A stretch of 64,000 nt of DNA from Hymenobacter telluris (GCF_017313265.1 NZ_JAFLQZ010000003.1:62001-126000); one strand, 5' to 3'; counted from the first letter of the stretch, positions 47,597 through 57,497 are shown. Made by a program: numbers and translations. The notes: a model not told the origin generated them from the sequence alone.

Positions 47597-48628
47597 TTAG
47601 AGCCGAGTATCTTTAACTGAATACAAAAACTTATTATAAATACTCCTATCCATTTTGTTAAAAGGAATAATACTCTTCATCAATTTGTTTGCAAGCCTAC
47701 TCTCACATAATAGCATCAGAGCCGATACTTTAAAGAAGCTAAACAGTGTGCTGGCCCTGTGCCAACGCCCCGCCCAGGTTACAAAGGAATGGCTGGAAAA
47801 ATAATCTGCGGCTAGATTATACCGTTCCTTTTCGTTGGCGTGTACGTATGATTTAAACGTATCAGCGCCGGAAATATAGTTATATGCATGGCATACAGCC
47901 ATCTTGCGAAGGAATACACTCCGCACGCTATCAGACGCAACTAGAAACACCAAATCGGGTAAGGACTTATTTAGCAACGCATCGTTCCATTTCTGCTCCT
48001 GCACCGGCTTCTTCCACTCCACAATAGAGTGACGCGAATACAAGGTTTTGCTGTTGTGATGAGTTCTGGTGTAATCCAGTACCAATGCCACCTGCGGAGC
48101 ATACGTGGCTGCGAAGTAGTACGCGTTTTTGATGCTCTCCGTGATACTACTCACTCGATACACCCCCGAAGACAGGAAGAGAAAGTTGCCGAAGCTCTTC
48201 ATATTCTCAATCAGCTGCTCCTGTCCTACAGAAACTACGTCTTCTACGTTGTATTCTTCGTACTCGCTCAGGTTGGAATCGAACTTGATAAATACAACGT
48301 CGGGGTAAGCGCGCGTGTAGCCCAAAATCGTTTCCACGGCATTGGGCGCCGGCAAGTCATCATCCCCCAGCACCCATAGCCATTCCGACTCGCACTGCTC
48401 GAAGCACTTAATAAAGTTGCCCGACATGCCCACATTCACCTCATTCCTGACCACAGTAACGTTGGCTTGCGCATACGCTCGTAGCGTATCCGCCGCCGCT
48501 ACATCCGAACAATTATCAAATACTTTCACGCAAACAGCCGGTTCCAGCTGCGGCAAAAGTAATTCAATAGTGTTCTTTAGGGCGTCGTTTCTATTGTAGG
48601 TGGGAATAGCAATGGTGAGTGCAGGCAT
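47597..48628 (-). CDS. GT2 glycosyltransferase at the edge of the AT-rich island
   Basis: 343 aa. LTIAIPTYNRNDALKNTIEL at about 4-23 and LGDDDLPAPN (about 91-100), a GDDD metal site. Most of the gene has locus-average base composition, but the last ~45 codons (about 47597-47730) are AT-rich like the island below. This suggests that the 3' end was replaced by recombination. Upstream neighbour is the CDP-sugar dehydratase, 29 nt away. Confidence 0.87.
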   Translation of the reverse strand: MPALTIAIPTYNRNDALKNTIELLLPQLEPAVCVKVFDNCSDVAAADTLRAYAQANVTVVRNEVNVGMSGNFIKCFEQCESEWLWVLGDDDLPAPNAVETILGYTRAYPDVVFIKFDSNLSEYEEYNVEDVVSVGQEQLIENMKSFGNFLFLSSGVYRVSSITESIKNAYYFAATYAPQVALVLDYTRTHHNSKTLYSRHSIVEWKKPVQEQKWNDALLNKSLPDLVFLVASDSVRSVFLRKMAVCHAYNYISGADTFKSYVHANEKERYNLAADYFSSHSFVTWAGRWHRASTLFSFFKVSALMLLCESRLANKLMKSIIPFNKMDRSIYNKFLYSVKDTRL

Positions 48629-48657
48629 ACAGGAACTTTATATAGCCTCAGTCTGCC

Positions 48658-49980
48658 TTACAGCGCCTGGATGTACTGCTTGATTACGTCTACCATATAG
48701 TCGTAGTGCTCTTCCTGTAAGCCGGGCCATACGCCCAGCCAGAACGAGCGGTTCATGATGGTGTCGGTGTTGGTTAGGTCGCCTACCACGCGGTGCTCGA
48801 TGCCCACGTAGGCGGGCTGGCGCAGCAGGTTGCCGGCAAACAATAGGCGGGTGCCAATCTTGTGGTCTTCGAGGTGCTGCACCAGCTCCGAGCGGTCGAT
48901 GGGGCTGTTTTCGCGTAGGGTCAGCAGGAAGCCGAACCAGCTCGGGTCGGAGTTGGGCGTGGGCTCGGGCAGGATGAAGTGGTCTTCGAACTGCTTCATC
49001 TTGGCCAGCAGCATGGCGTGGTTTTCGCGGCGGCGCTGCACAAAGAAATCAGCCTTGTTGAGCTGGCTCAGACCGATGGCGGCCTGCATATCCGTTACCT
49101 TCAGGTTGAAGCCGATGTGCGAATACGTGTATTTGTGGTCGTAGCCGTAGGGCAACTCGCCCAGCTGCCAGCAGAAGCGCTTGTTGCAGGTGTTGTCTTT
49201 GCCCGGCTCGCAGTAGCAGTCCCGTCCCCAGTCGCGGAAGCTTTCAGCAATCATCTTCAACCGGATGTTGTTGATGAGCACTGCGCCACCCTCGCCCATC
49301 GTAATGTGGTGGGCCGGGTAAAACGACAGGGTAGCCAGGTCGCCGAAGGTGCCGGTTTTCTTGCCGTTGTAGGTAGCGCCCAATGAGTCGCAGTCGTCTT
49401 CAATCACCCAGAGGTTGTATTTCTGCGCCACGCGCATCACCTCTTCCAGGTTGAAGGGGTTGCCCAGGGTATGGGCCATCATAATGGCCTTGGTTTTGGG
49501 CGTTACGGCCTGCTCCAGCAGCTCAGCTTTGATGTTGTAGGTGGGAATGTCCACATCGATAAACACCGGCACGCACCCAAACTGAATCATGGGGTTTACG
49601 GTGGTGGGGAAGCCCGCCGCTACGGTAATTACCTCGTCGCCGGGTTTGATGGCCCGGTCGCCGAGCTTGGGCGAGGTGAGGGTGTAGAATGCCACTAGGT
49701 TGGCCGAGGAACCCGAGTTAACCACAATCGACGATTTGCAGCCAAACCATTTGGCCAGCTTCTGCTCGAACTTGGGGCCGAAGCGGCCGGTGGTCAGCCA
49801 GCCATCAATTGTAGCGTCAACGCCATACATAAGATCCTCTACGTCAAGAACTTTACCAGTAACCGGAATGTAATCTTGGCCGGGCACGATAGTCTTTGTA
49901 ACGTTTGGAGTAATGACTTGCTCTAGATGAGCTTCCAGCGTTTCATTGATGTTCTTATACTTCTGATCCAGTTTTTGCAT
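48658..49980 (-). CDS. rfbH: CDP-6-deoxy-L-threo-D-glycero-4-hexulose-3-dehydrase (E1)
   Basis: 440 aa. A PMP-dependent, not PLP-aldimine, enzyme: the usual Schiff-base lysine is replaced by histidine in YPAH224-H225-ITMGEGG. The [2Fe-2S] cysteines fit C197-X57-C255-X1-C257-X7-C265 exactly, the DdhC/E1 signature. Removes the 3-OH of CDP-4-keto-6-deoxyglucose. It normally needs the E3 reductase (DdhD) for electrons, which is not in this window. Also known as ddhC. A TACCTTTG promoter box lies 25 nt upstream. Confidence 0.96.
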   Translation of the reverse strand: MQKLDQKYKNINETLEAHLEQVITPNVTKTIVPGQDYIPVTGKVLDVEDLMYGVDATIDGWLTTGRFGPKFEQKLAKWFGCKSSIVVNSGSSANLVAFYTLTSPKLGDRAIKPGDEVITVAAGFPTTVNPMIQFGCVPVFIDVDIPTYNIKAELLEQAVTPKTKAIMMAHTLGNPFNLEEVMRVAQKYNLWVIEDDCDSLGATYNGKKTGTFGDLATLSFYPAHHITMGEGGAVLINNIRLKMIAESFRDWGRDCYCEPGKDNTCNKRFCWQLGELPYGYDHKYTYSHIGFNLKVTDMQAAIGLSQLNKADFFVQRRRENHAMLLAKMKQFEDHFILPEPTPNSDPSWFGFLLTLRENSPIDRSELVQHLEDHKIGTRLLFAGNLLRQPAYVGIEHRVVGDLTNTDTIMNRSFWLGVWPGLQEEHYDYMVDVIKQYIQAL

Positions 49981-50004
49981 CGAATTAGCGGGCGTTGATT
50001 ATTA

Positions 50005-50012
50005 CAAAGGTA
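50005..50012 (-). promoter_or_regulatory. TACCTTTG -7 box for rfbH
   Basis: Minus-strand TACCTTTG in the 245-bp gap between the CDP-sugar reductase gene and rfbH. It would drive rfbH and, by the tight spacing (gaps of 63 nt or less), the glycosyltransferases down to 41781. The remainder of the gap shows nothing recognisable. Confidence 0.5.
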
Positions 50013-50225
50013 AAGGGAATTGTGTTAGGTGTCCGGCTGATGTCCGGTTTAGGTCAGTTACGTGCTTTAAGCCAAGCGAGTACTCAATCTGGCTTACCTA
50101 TTTGTAAAGCCAACCCCTCATCAAATTCCAAACAGCAACGAGGCAAGTAAGTTGGCTGCTTTTAAAGTCAACTCTCCTTATACGTAGCCCCTTGCCTCAC
50201 CGCCCCGAGGTATGGCTACCTTACA

Positions 50226-51140
50226 CTACAAGTACTCCTGCAAGCCTTCTTGCAACCTAATACGTGGGCTCCAGCTTGGTATCGCGCGGCCAATCTTAGT
50301 TGATTCGAGTTGCAGCACTTGCATACTTTCATCCCGTGAGTTTCTGGCCCCCAAAGAACCCTTTGGGTCTTGACCGAAGAGCGAGAACATGGCCTTAACC
50401 AAATCTTTTATGGCTAGCGTTTCAGCCGCGGTAACATTGTAAATACCATAGGGAGGGTTCTCATCTATGATAATACGCAGCAGCTTCACCACATCTAAGC
50501 AATGTACGTATTGCCGGATTTGCGTACCAGCGCTCAGCAACGGCAGTTCCTGCTTTTTCAGCATTTCTATTACGTAAGGAATCAGCCGCTGCTTATTTTC
50601 TTTCGCACCATATATTGTTGGCAATACTAAATGCCAGGCCTGGATGGTGAACTGTCTGCAATCAATAAACTTTGTCAGCAGACGTTTAGAGCAGCAATAA
50701 TGATTAGGCACAGACAAGTTGCTGGCAACTATTTCCTCTTCCGAATAAGATTGTAACGCCGCATTATCTCCTATTTCAAAATAGGTACCGAAGCTAATCC
50801 ATTTACCGCTAAATGAATTGGCGCTCAGATAAGTAATTATTCTGATAGGCAGGAACGCATTAATTGCATATACCTCATCGATATCTGTTAGGCTAGATGC
50901 GGCCTGCACCCCCGCAGCAGCGCAGTATATAATTACGTCGCTGGCAAGCAGGCTAGCCAAATTAAGGTCATCGACGGGATAATTGAATGGCAGCTGATTA
51001 ACCCGGGCTTTACAGACAGCGTGCTCGGTTTTTCGACGTGCAAATAAATTCAGCTCGATAGTCTCATCATCCCCAAACTCCTCAATAAGATAAGAGGCTA
51101 GGAACGAGTTTGACCCAATAATGGAAATTATCTTGCCCAC
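50226..51140 (-). CDS. CDP-3,6-dideoxyhexose terminal SDR reductase/synthase (Abe/Prt-like)
   Basis: 304 aa with a GTG start at 51140. Extended SDR with a degenerate Rossmann loop (IISIIGSNSFLASYLI) and Y148-x3-K152 (HYCCSK). The region IYGAKENKQRLIPYVIEML and GTQIRQYVHCLDVV matches the pattern of CDP-abequose synthase (RfbJ). It likely reduces C4 of CDP-4-keto-3,6-dideoxyglucose to the final CDP-abequose or CDP-paratose; the stereochemistry cannot be read. Five nt after rfbG. Confidence 0.72.
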   Translation of the reverse strand: MGKIISIIGSNSFLASYLIEEFGDDETIELNLFARRKTEHAVCKARVNQLPFNYPVDDLNLASLLASDVIIYCAAAGVQAASSLTDIDEVYAINAFLPIRIITYLSANSFSGKWISFGTYFEIGDNAALQSYSEEEIVASNLSVPNHYCCSKRLLTKFIDCRQFTIQAWHLVLPTIYGAKENKQRLIPYVIEMLKKQELPLLSAGTQIRQYVHCLDVVKLLRIIIDENPPYGIYNVTAAETLAIKDLVKAMFSLFGQDPKGSLGARNSRDESMQVLQLESTKIGRAIPSWSPRIRLQEGLQEYL

Positions 51141-51145
51141 ACACC

Positions 51146-52216
51146 TTAGCTATTTTGCAGGAAATCTTCGATGTCGCTTTTCACCAGCGCGTAGGCTTCG
51201 TTTCCTTGCTGCAAGGCTTTATACCAAGCTATAGTTTTATGAATTGATTCCTGCGCATTGTATTTCGGCTTCCACTGTAGCTCATTTACCGCTTTGCTGA
51301 TATCTAGCTTCAACAATCCGGCTTCGTGAGGCTGACCGGCCGCAGCAGGAGTTTCATACTCCCCCTCTCCCCAAGCCGCGAGGCTAAGGTTTACCAACGC
51401 GGAAACTGGCAGCGCATCTTCTAGATGCGGACCAAAATTCCAGGCGCCACCATACGCCACGGGATGTTCGGCTAGGCGGGCCCCAAGCAGCAGATAACCG
51501 CCCAAAGGTTCCAGTACGTGCTGCCACGGCCGCACGGCCGCTGGGTTACGCACCTGCACTATCTTTCCTTTCTCCAAGGCTCGCACAATATCCGGAATGA
51601 TGCGGTCGAGGGCCCAGTCGCCACCACCAATGACGTTGCCGGCTCGCCCTACGGCAATACCTTTTCGGTGCTCCTCATACGCTGCCGGGTTGAAGAATGA
51701 CTGACTATACGAATTAATTATTATCTCCGCGCAGGCTTTACTGGCGCTATACGGGTCGTAGCCGCCCAACCTATCTGTTTCGCGGTAAGGATAAATCCAT
51801 TCCTTGTTTTCGTACACCTTGTCGGTAGTGATAAGTACCACAGTGCAAGGTTTGTTTAAGCGCCTGACAGCATCAAGCAGATGGGCCGTCCCAAGTGCAT
51901 TTACCTGAAATGTTTCGGTGGGCCGTTGGTAGGATAGGCGCACCAACGGCTGAGCCGCTAAGTGAAATATAAAGTCGGGCTGACACTCAAGTAATGCCTG
52001 CTCTAAGGTTTCGCGCTCGTTGAGGTCCGCAATAATTGACTTGCAGAGTTCATCGCCTTTCAGCAAATTATATAGGCTAGGCTCACCTTCGGGCGCAAGC
52101 GCATACCCTGTTACTTCAGCTCCCAGCAGATGTAACCAGGCAAGTAGCCAACTGCCTTTAAAACCGGTATGCCCGGTCAGAAATACTTTCTTGCCAGTAT
52201 AACAGGTACCTAGCAT
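51146..52216 (-). CDS. rfbG: CDP-glucose 4,6-dehydratase
   Basis: 356 aa from ATG 52216 (MLGTCYTGKKVFLTG). An in-frame GTG at 52249 would add 11 residues and overlap rfbF by 7 nt. NAD motif TGHTGFKGSW, TTDKVY and YSASK active site, plus the RAGNVIGGGDWALDRIIPD block that separates RfbG from other SDRs. Forms CDP-4-keto-6-deoxyglucose. In the operon rfbF-rfbG-SDR. Also called ddhB. Confidence 0.94.
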   Translation of the reverse strand: MLGTCYTGKKVFLTGHTGFKGSWLLAWLHLLGAEVTGYALAPEGEPSLYNLLKGDELCKSIIADLNERETLEQALLECQPDFIFHLAAQPLVRLSYQRPTETFQVNALGTAHLLDAVRRLNKPCTVVLITTDKVYENKEWIYPYRETDRLGGYDPYSASKACAEIIINSYSQSFFNPAAYEEHRKGIAVGRAGNVIGGGDWALDRIIPDIVRALEKGKIVQVRNPAAVRPWQHVLEPLGGYLLLGARLAEHPVAYGGAWNFGPHLEDALPVSALVNLSLAAWGEGEYETPAAAGQPHEAGLLKLDISKAVNELQWKPKYNAQESIHKTIAWYKALQQGNEAYALVKSDIEDFLQNS

Positions 52217-52242
52217 GTCTGCCAAAGCAGAAGGCTTGTTCT

Positions 52243-53013
52243 CTACCACAGTTTCCAGGGAGCTTGTTTGGTGTTCCAGCTATTGTCCAGTTCTACTTTA
52301 TCACGCAGGGTATCCATTGGTTTCCAGAAGCCTTCGTGCTTGTACGCCTGCATCTGACCATCGTGCGCAATAGCCTCCATCGGCTCTCGTTCCCAGATAG
52401 TGCTATCGTTGTCGATGTACTTCACTACTTCGGGCTCACACACAAAAAAGCCCCCATTAATCCAGGCACCATCACCGCGTGGCTTCTCAGCAAATGAAAG
52501 TACTTCGTCTGCATCGCCTAGATTAATAGCTCCGAACCGGCCGCTGGGCTGCACTGCCGTAACGGTACATAGCTTGCCGTGCGCCTTATGAAACTCTACG
52601 GACTCCCGAATATTCACGTTGGAAACTCCGTCTCCGTACGTCAGCAGGAAGGTTTCATTACCTAGATGCGAAGCAACCCGCCGTATACGCCCACCGGTCA
52701 TGGTTTCCAAGCCGGTATCAACCAGCGTGATATTCCAAGGCTCGGCATAGGTGTCATGCACCTGAAGCGAATTTTCCTTCAGATTAATTGTTACGTCTGA
52801 TTTATGCAGAAAGTAGTTGGCGAAATATTCCTTGATAACATATCCTTTGTAACCCAGGCAGATTACGAAATCATTGAAGCCATGGGAAGAATATATTTTC
52901 ATTATATGCCATAAAATGGGCATATCCCCGATTTCAACCATTGGCTTTGGCTTAAGCACGGTTTCTTCGGAAAGACGTGTGCCCAAACCGCCAGCTAATA
53001 TTACTACTTTCAT
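52243..53013 (-). CDS. rfbF: Glucose-1-phosphate cytidylyltransferase
   Basis: 256 aa. Signature nucleotidyltransferase loop [18 protein letters not shown] with KPKPMVEIG, and the cytidylyltransferase-specific [12 protein letters not shown] and [11 protein letters not shown]. Makes CDP-glucose from CTP and glucose-1-phosphate, the entry step for CDP-dideoxysugars. Also called ddhA. First gene of the three-gene unit, 54 nt after the ABC ATPase gene. Confidence 0.95.
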   Translation of the reverse strand: MKVVILAGGLGTRLSEETVLKPKPMVEIGDMPILWHIMKIYSSHGFNDFVICLGYKGYVIKEYFANYFLHKSDVTINLKENSLQVHDTYAEPWNITLVDTGLETMTGGRIRRVASHLGNETFLLTYGDGVSNVNIRESVEFHKAHGKLCTVTAVQPSGRFGAINLGDADEVLSFAEKPRGDGAWINGGFFVCEPEVVKYIDNDSTIWEREPMEAIAHDGQMQAYKHEGFWKPMDTLRDKVELDNSWNTKQAPWKLW

Positions 53014-53067
53014 GATTTTTTATGTCAGATTATGCAGTATGCATTTCTCGGAATTACTCTGTCTTAG

Positions 53068-54372
53068 TTAGCTAACCCGTTCGGTTGACCAAGCCATTTT
53101 CGGACGAATAAGACCCCACCAGTCCCCTCCGTATTCTTTTCTCATCTCTCCAGTGTCGGTAACAGAAAAGGATAGTACTTCTTCAGCAATTTCCATATCC
53201 GCCGCATCCTCAGGAACTAGGAAGGCACTAATACTATACGTTTTCTCATTGAGGAAACTACCTGGAATTACAACCCTAGATTTGTACAAGCCTTTTCTCA
53301 GTGGTTTCCCATAAAACTCGTCAACACCGATGGTAGCCGATTTTGCGGGGAATGTGGCCAGTATACAAGTAGCCATATTATCAAGTACGTGTATGCTGGG
53401 ATATACCATTGCCCCATCAACAAGAACTCGATAATTCATTTCAACAATTACCTCATTCTTGATGTCTACGCTGCTGGTAATCTCACCGTTTGAGATAATA
53501 CTAATTTCTTCGAAAGAGGCTTTGGTGCAGCGCCGCGTAAACTGAATATCTTCCGCTAATACTTGACCAGTATTGAACTTACCGTATGATATATACTCCT
53601 CTATTATTTTATCGGTAGGGCCCATGCTTTGCAGGGTGCCGTTGCGCATAAATATGGTACTAGTGCACAGGTTGGAAACGGCGGCCATGTTGTGGCTCAC
53701 AAACAGAATAGTCCGCCCGTCGTTTTTGCTCACGTCTTCCATCCGGCCGAGGCACTTCTTCTGGAATTCGGCATCGCCAACGGCCAGCACCTCGTCTACA
53801 ATCAGAATTTCGGGCTCCAGAAATGCCGATACGGCAAACGCCAAGCGCACGTACATACCTGATGAGTAGCGCTTTACGGGCGTGTCGATATAGCGCTCCA
53901 CGCCGGAAAAGTCTACTATCTCGTCGAACTTGCGGCTAATCTCGCTTTTCGACATACCCAGGATGGCACCGTTTAGATACACGTTTTCCCGGCCCGTCAA
54001 ATCCGGATGAAAGCCGGTGCCCACTTCCAGCAGTGAAGCAATCCGCCCCTGAATCTTGATGCGGCCGGTAGTGGGTGCCGTCACCTTGGAGAGTATCTTG
54101 AGCAGCGTGGATTTGCCAGCCCCGTTGCGGCCGATGATACCCAGCACTTCTCCGGCCTTTACGTCGAAGTTGACGTCGCGCAGGGCCCACACGTAGTCAC
54201 TGTTGCCTTTCTTGGTGCGGTCGTTGGCCTCCCCTACCTTGGCAAAGGGGTCTTCCTTACCCCGCATCTTTGACCACCAGCGGTTTAGGTCGTGGCTCAG
54301 GGTGCCGGTACCTATTTCACCGAGGCGGTACTGCTTACCTAAATCCTCTACTCGTATGGCAATATTGCTCAT
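53068..54372 (-). CDS. wzt: Polysaccharide ABC exporter ATPase with C-terminal glycan-binding domain
   Basis: 434 aa. Nucleotide-binding domain: Walker A G81-RNGAGKST89, signature YSSGMYVRLAFA (169-180), Walker B LIVDEVLAVGD (190-200), TagH/KpsT/Wzt type. The last ~160 residues (about 275-434) are a beta-rich extension as in Wzt-C, which in O9a-type systems recognises the modified end of the glycan. Works with the permease 30 nt upstream. Confidence 0.92.
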   Translation of the reverse strand: MSNIAIRVEDLGKQYRLGEIGTGTLSHDLNRWWSKMRGKEDPFAKVGEANDRTKKGNSDYVWALRDVNFDVKAGEVLGIIGRNGAGKSTLLKILSKVTAPTTGRIKIQGRIASLLEVGTGFHPDLTGRENVYLNGAILGMSKSEISRKFDEIVDFSGVERYIDTPVKRYSSGMYVRLAFAVSAFLEPEILIVDEVLAVGDAEFQKKCLGRMEDVSKNDGRTILFVSHNMAAVSNLCTSTIFMRNGTLQSMGPTDKIIEEYISYGKFNTGQVLAEDIQFTRRCTKASFEEISIISNGEITSSVDIKNEVIVEMNYRVLVDGAMVYPSIHVLDNMATCILATFPAKSATIGVDEFYGKPLRKGLYKSRVVIPGSFLNEKTYSISAFLVPEDAADMEIAEEVLSFSVTDTGEMRKEYGGDWWGLIRPKMAWSTERVS

Positions 54373-54402
54373 GTACTGCGGGGCTGTTTCAGGTAAAAGT
54401 GC

Positions 54403-55389
54403 TTACACCGTATCGGTAAAGCTCTTTTCTACTTTATTGAAGATGATAGTACCGATAAGCAGAATGGCTACCGTAAAGGCAGCACTATAGCCAAGGTATC
54501 CCCAGTTAAAGGCTCCGGAGCCCAGAAAGCCATATTTGAATGTCTCAACAATAGAGCTCATCGGGTTAGCCAGGATAATAGACTTATAGGAAATACCGTA
54601 TATCTCGCCTTGAATGCTGGACAAGGGATAAATAATGGGGGTAGCATACATCAGCAGCTGAATGCCAAACGTCAGCAGCATAGCCAAGTCGCGGTATTTA
54701 GTGGTTAGCGCGCTGAATATCATCCCTAACCCGAGGGACATCAGGCCCATCATAATCAGGAGGATGGGAGTTAGCGCAATAACCCAGTTCGGCTGGATGG
54801 TGGTACCGCCACGCACTACGTAGAACAGCCAGATAGCCAGGAACAAGCCGAACTGAATCAGAAACCGCACCATGTTGGACACCACAATGGACACCGGCAT
54901 GGTCAGGCGCGGGAAGTACACTTTACCAAAAATTGCTGCATTGGCCACGAACACCGTGGAAACAGTGGTGAGCGTTACCGAAAAGTAACTCCACACGGTT
55001 ATGCCGGCCAAGTAGAACACAACCGGCGGCAATCCATCAGTGGACAGATTGGCAACCCGGCTAAATACAATTATAAAGGTAATGGTAGTGAGCAGCGGCT
55101 GGATGAAAAACCAGAGCGGCCCCAGGATGGTCTGCTTGTACGTGGAAACGAAGTCGCGCTTCACGAACATCATTACCAAGTCGCGGTAGCGCCACACGTC
55201 GCCCAGGCGCAGATCCAGCAGGCTGGTTCGGGGCTCAATGACCTCCGTCCAGTCTTTAGTAGCGGGGGGAATAGTCGATGACTCGGTATGCTTCAGAGCT
55301 TCCGTAGTTTGCACAGTGAATGGATTAACAAAATTTCTGACGGAGTGTAAAACCTGAATCAGTCTCTCTCCTAAGTTGCAGACTAACAC
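54403..55389 (-). CDS. wzm: Polysaccharide ABC exporter permease
   Basis: 328 aa from GTG 55389 (a GTG at 55314 is an alternative that gives a more usual N-terminus). ABC-2 type with about six membrane helices from about residue 90, and the conserved RYRDLVMMFVKRDFVSTYKQ cytoplasmic region before the first helix. Exports lipid-linked O-polysaccharide. Operon wzm-wzt, with a promoter box 36 nt upstream of the GTG (55425-55432). Confidence 0.9.
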   Translation of the reverse strand: MLVCNLGERLIQVLHSVRNFVNPFTVQTTEALKHTESSTIPPATKDWTEVIEPRTSLLDLRLGDVWRYRDLVMMFVKRDFVSTYKQTILGPLWFFIQPLLTTITFIIVFSRVANLSTDGLPPVVFYLAGITVWSYFSVTLTTVSTVFVANAAIFGKVYFPRLTMPVSIVVSNMVRFLIQFGLFLAIWLFYVVRGGTTIQPNWVIALTPILLIMMGLMSLGLGMIFSALTTKYRDLAMLLTFGIQLLMYATPIIYPLSSIQGEIYGISYKSIILANPMSSIVETFKYGFLGSGAFNWGYLGYSAAFTVAILLIGTIIFNKVEKSFTDTV

Positions 55390-55424
55390 TTACTCTGTCT
55401 GAGTGCCTGCTTGGACTGCACGGG

Positions 55425-55432
55425 CAAAGGTA
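55425..55432 (-). promoter_or_regulatory. TACCTTTG -7 box for wzm-wzt
   Basis: Minus-strand TACCTTTG, 36 nt before the GTG start of wzm, in the 117-nt spacer after fcl. No TTG at -33 is obvious. Confidence 0.45.
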
Positions 55433-55506
55433 GCCCAAATGACACAAACCGGGCGCACCTATCCATCTCCTCACGCAGTAGCAGAAGAGCGGATCCTTTT
55501 CGTTGT

Positions 55507-56442
55507 TTAAGCGGGGCGCTCTACGCCAAACGCATCAGCGTATACAGCCGCCACTCCTTCTTCCAGTCCGATAGTAGCTTTCCAGCCTTTCTCGGCCAAT
55601 TTGCTTACGTCCATCAGCTTGCGCGGGGTACCGTCGGGGTAGTCGGTGTTGAAGCGGATGGTGCCTTCGTAGCCTACGGTGCGCTGTACCAGCTCGGCCA
55701 GCTCCCGGATGCTGAGGTCGGTGCCGGTGCCCACGTTCACGAGGCCGGGCTCGTTGTAGTTTTCCAGCAGCCAGTAGCAGGCTTCGGCCAGGTCATCGAC
55801 GTGCAGGAACTCCCGGCGGGGAGTGCCCGTGCCCCACACCTCCACTTCGGGGGTGCCGGCCAGCTTGGCCTCATGGAACTTCCGAATCAGGGCCGGCAGT
55901 ACGTGTGAGTTTTTAAGGTCGTAGTTGTCGTGGGGCCCGTAGAGGTTGGTGGGCATGGCCGAAATGTAATTGCAGCCATACTGGCTCCGGTACGCGTCGC
56001 AGAGCTTGATGCCGGCAATTTTGGCAATGGCATACGGCTCGTTGGTGCTTTCTAAAGTACCCGTCAGCAGAGCATCCTCCTGGAGTGGCTGGGGCGCCAG
56101 TTTGGGGTAGATACAGGACGACCCCAAAAACAATAGCTTCTTCACCCCGTTGAGGTAGCTGTTGTGGATGACGTTGTTCTGTATCATCAGGTTGTCGTAC
56201 AGAAACTCGGCCCGGTAGATGTTGTTGGCATTGATACCTCCTACTTTGGCAGCGGCCAATACTACGTAATCCGGTTTTTCTTCGGCAAAGAACTCGGTTA
56301 CGGCCTGCTGATTGCGCAAATCCAACTCCGAGGAAGTGCGCGTAACGAAGTTATGGTAACCAGCTTTTTCGAGGCGGCGCAGAATGGCCGAGCCCACCAT
56401 GCCGCGGTGGCCTGCTATGTATATTTTGGCGTTTTGTTCCAT
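55507..56442 (-). CDS. fcl: GDP-L-fucose synthase
   Basis: 311 aa. Extended [13 protein letters not shown] (11-20), SSCIYP (about 108-113) and Y137-x3-K141 (EPYAIAK). A bifunctional epimerase/reductase that converts GDP-4-keto-6-deoxymannose to GDP-L-fucose with NADPH. Partner of gmd at 37957, although the two are 16 kb apart within the locus. The three fucosyltransferase candidates in this window can use the product. Confidence 0.96.
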   Translation of the reverse strand: MEQNAKIYIAGHRGMVGSAILRRLEKAGYHNFVTRTSSELDLRNQQAVTEFFAEEKPDYVVLAAAKVGGINANNIYRAEFLYDNLMIQNNVIHNSYLNGVKKLLFLGSSCIYPKLAPQPLQEDALLTGTLESTNEPYAIAKIAGIKLCDAYRSQYGCNYISAMPTNLYGPHDNYDLKNSHVLPALIRKFHEAKLAGTPEVEVWGTGTPRREFLHVDDLAEACYWLLENYNEPGLVNVGTGTDLSIRELAELVQRTVGYEGTIRFNTDYPDGTPRKLMDVSKLAEKGWKATIGLEEGVAAVYADAFGVERPA

Positions 56443-56510
56443 AGTTGTAGTCAGTATCCGTGGCTATCGGTCAGTGCAGACCGGGTTTCGGATGGGTTGT
56501 AAGAGGCGAG

Positions 56511-57497
56511 CTAGCTGTTCTTCCACCAGTTCAGGTCCACTGGCGCCGACGTGCCAGCAGCAGCGGGCGTAGCCTGTGGGCGCAGGGTTTGAACTAAAGA
56601 GCTAGGCAATAGCTGTTTCACTAGTGGGTTGACGGTTGAGCCCAAAATCATGCGGCGGGTGCGGGGGCTGTAGCTCAGCAAACCGGGCAGCTTGGCCCAG
56701 GCAATAGGCTTGGCTGCGGCAGCATCCCGCTTGGCCGTCCAATTGATTTCCCAGTAGGTGTAGAGGTTGCGCCGTTCTTCGTCGGTGAGCTTGAAGTGCG
56801 AGCCGTACGTAGGGTTCTGCTCACAGCTCTCCACCATCTTCACCAGATTAGGATACCACTTGGGCGAGGTAGCAGTGCGCTGATCAGGGTGCAGCTGGTA
56901 GGCAGCCAGCATAGCCGGAATGGCCCGACCGGGCGCAAAGTGGGCCACGCGGTACCACAAATCAATGTCGGCGCACATATCCACTTCTACGCGCATACCG
57001 CCGGTTTTCTCCAGGGCTTCGCGGCGTACAAACGTGGCGTGCTGCGCGGGCACAAACTCAAACAGAATAGAGCGGGGCGTTATCGGACCAGTGAAGGAGT
57101 TGGCGTACTCGATGTTGTTTTGCAAGTCAATTCCGTACTCACCGCCGGAAATAAAGCTGGCTTCCGGATACTGCTGAAACGCTTCGGCCATGCGTCGGAA
57201 TGCGCCTGGCAAATAGTAGTCGTCGCTGCTCTGAATGGCTACCACTTCGCCCGTAACGCGGGCCAAACCCTTGGTTACAGCATCCACAAAGCCTTTATCC
57301 CGCGCCGACCACCACTCGATCTGCCCATCGTACTTCTTGAGCACGTCCACGGTTTCGTCATTCGAGCCCCCGTCCGATACGATTACCTGTACCGTGCCGG
57401 GATAGTCTTGCCGCAGAATGCTTAGCAGCGTCCGCTCAATGAAGCGGCCCTGATTCCAAGACGGAATGACGATGGATAAGGAGGGAAATTCCTGCAT
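56511..57497 (-). CDS. GT2 glycosyltransferase
   Basis: 328 aa from ATG 57497 (MQEFPSLSIVIPSWNQG). SDGGSNDET (about 40) and QSSDDYYLPG (about 90) as the DxD-type site. The longer frame (to 57536) has no family character. Follows the STELLO-like gene with a 5-nt gap, so co-transcribed from the box at 58609. Sugar unknown. Confidence 0.88.
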   Translation of the reverse strand: MQEFPSLSIVIPSWNQGRFIERTLLSILRQDYPGTVQVIVSDGGSNDETVDVLKKYDGQIEWWSARDKGFVDAVTKGLARVTGEVVAIQSSDDYYLPGAFRRMAEAFQQYPEASFISGGEYGIDLQNNIEYANSFTGPITPRSILFEFVPAQHATFVRREALEKTGGMRVEVDMCADIDLWYRVAHFAPGRAIPAMLAAYQLHPDQRTATSPKWYPNLVKMVESCEQNPTYGSHFKLTDEERRNLYTYWEINWTAKRDAAAAKPIAWAKLPGLLSYSPRTRRMILGSTVNPLVKQLLPSSLVQTLRPQATPAAAGTSAPVDLNWWKNS

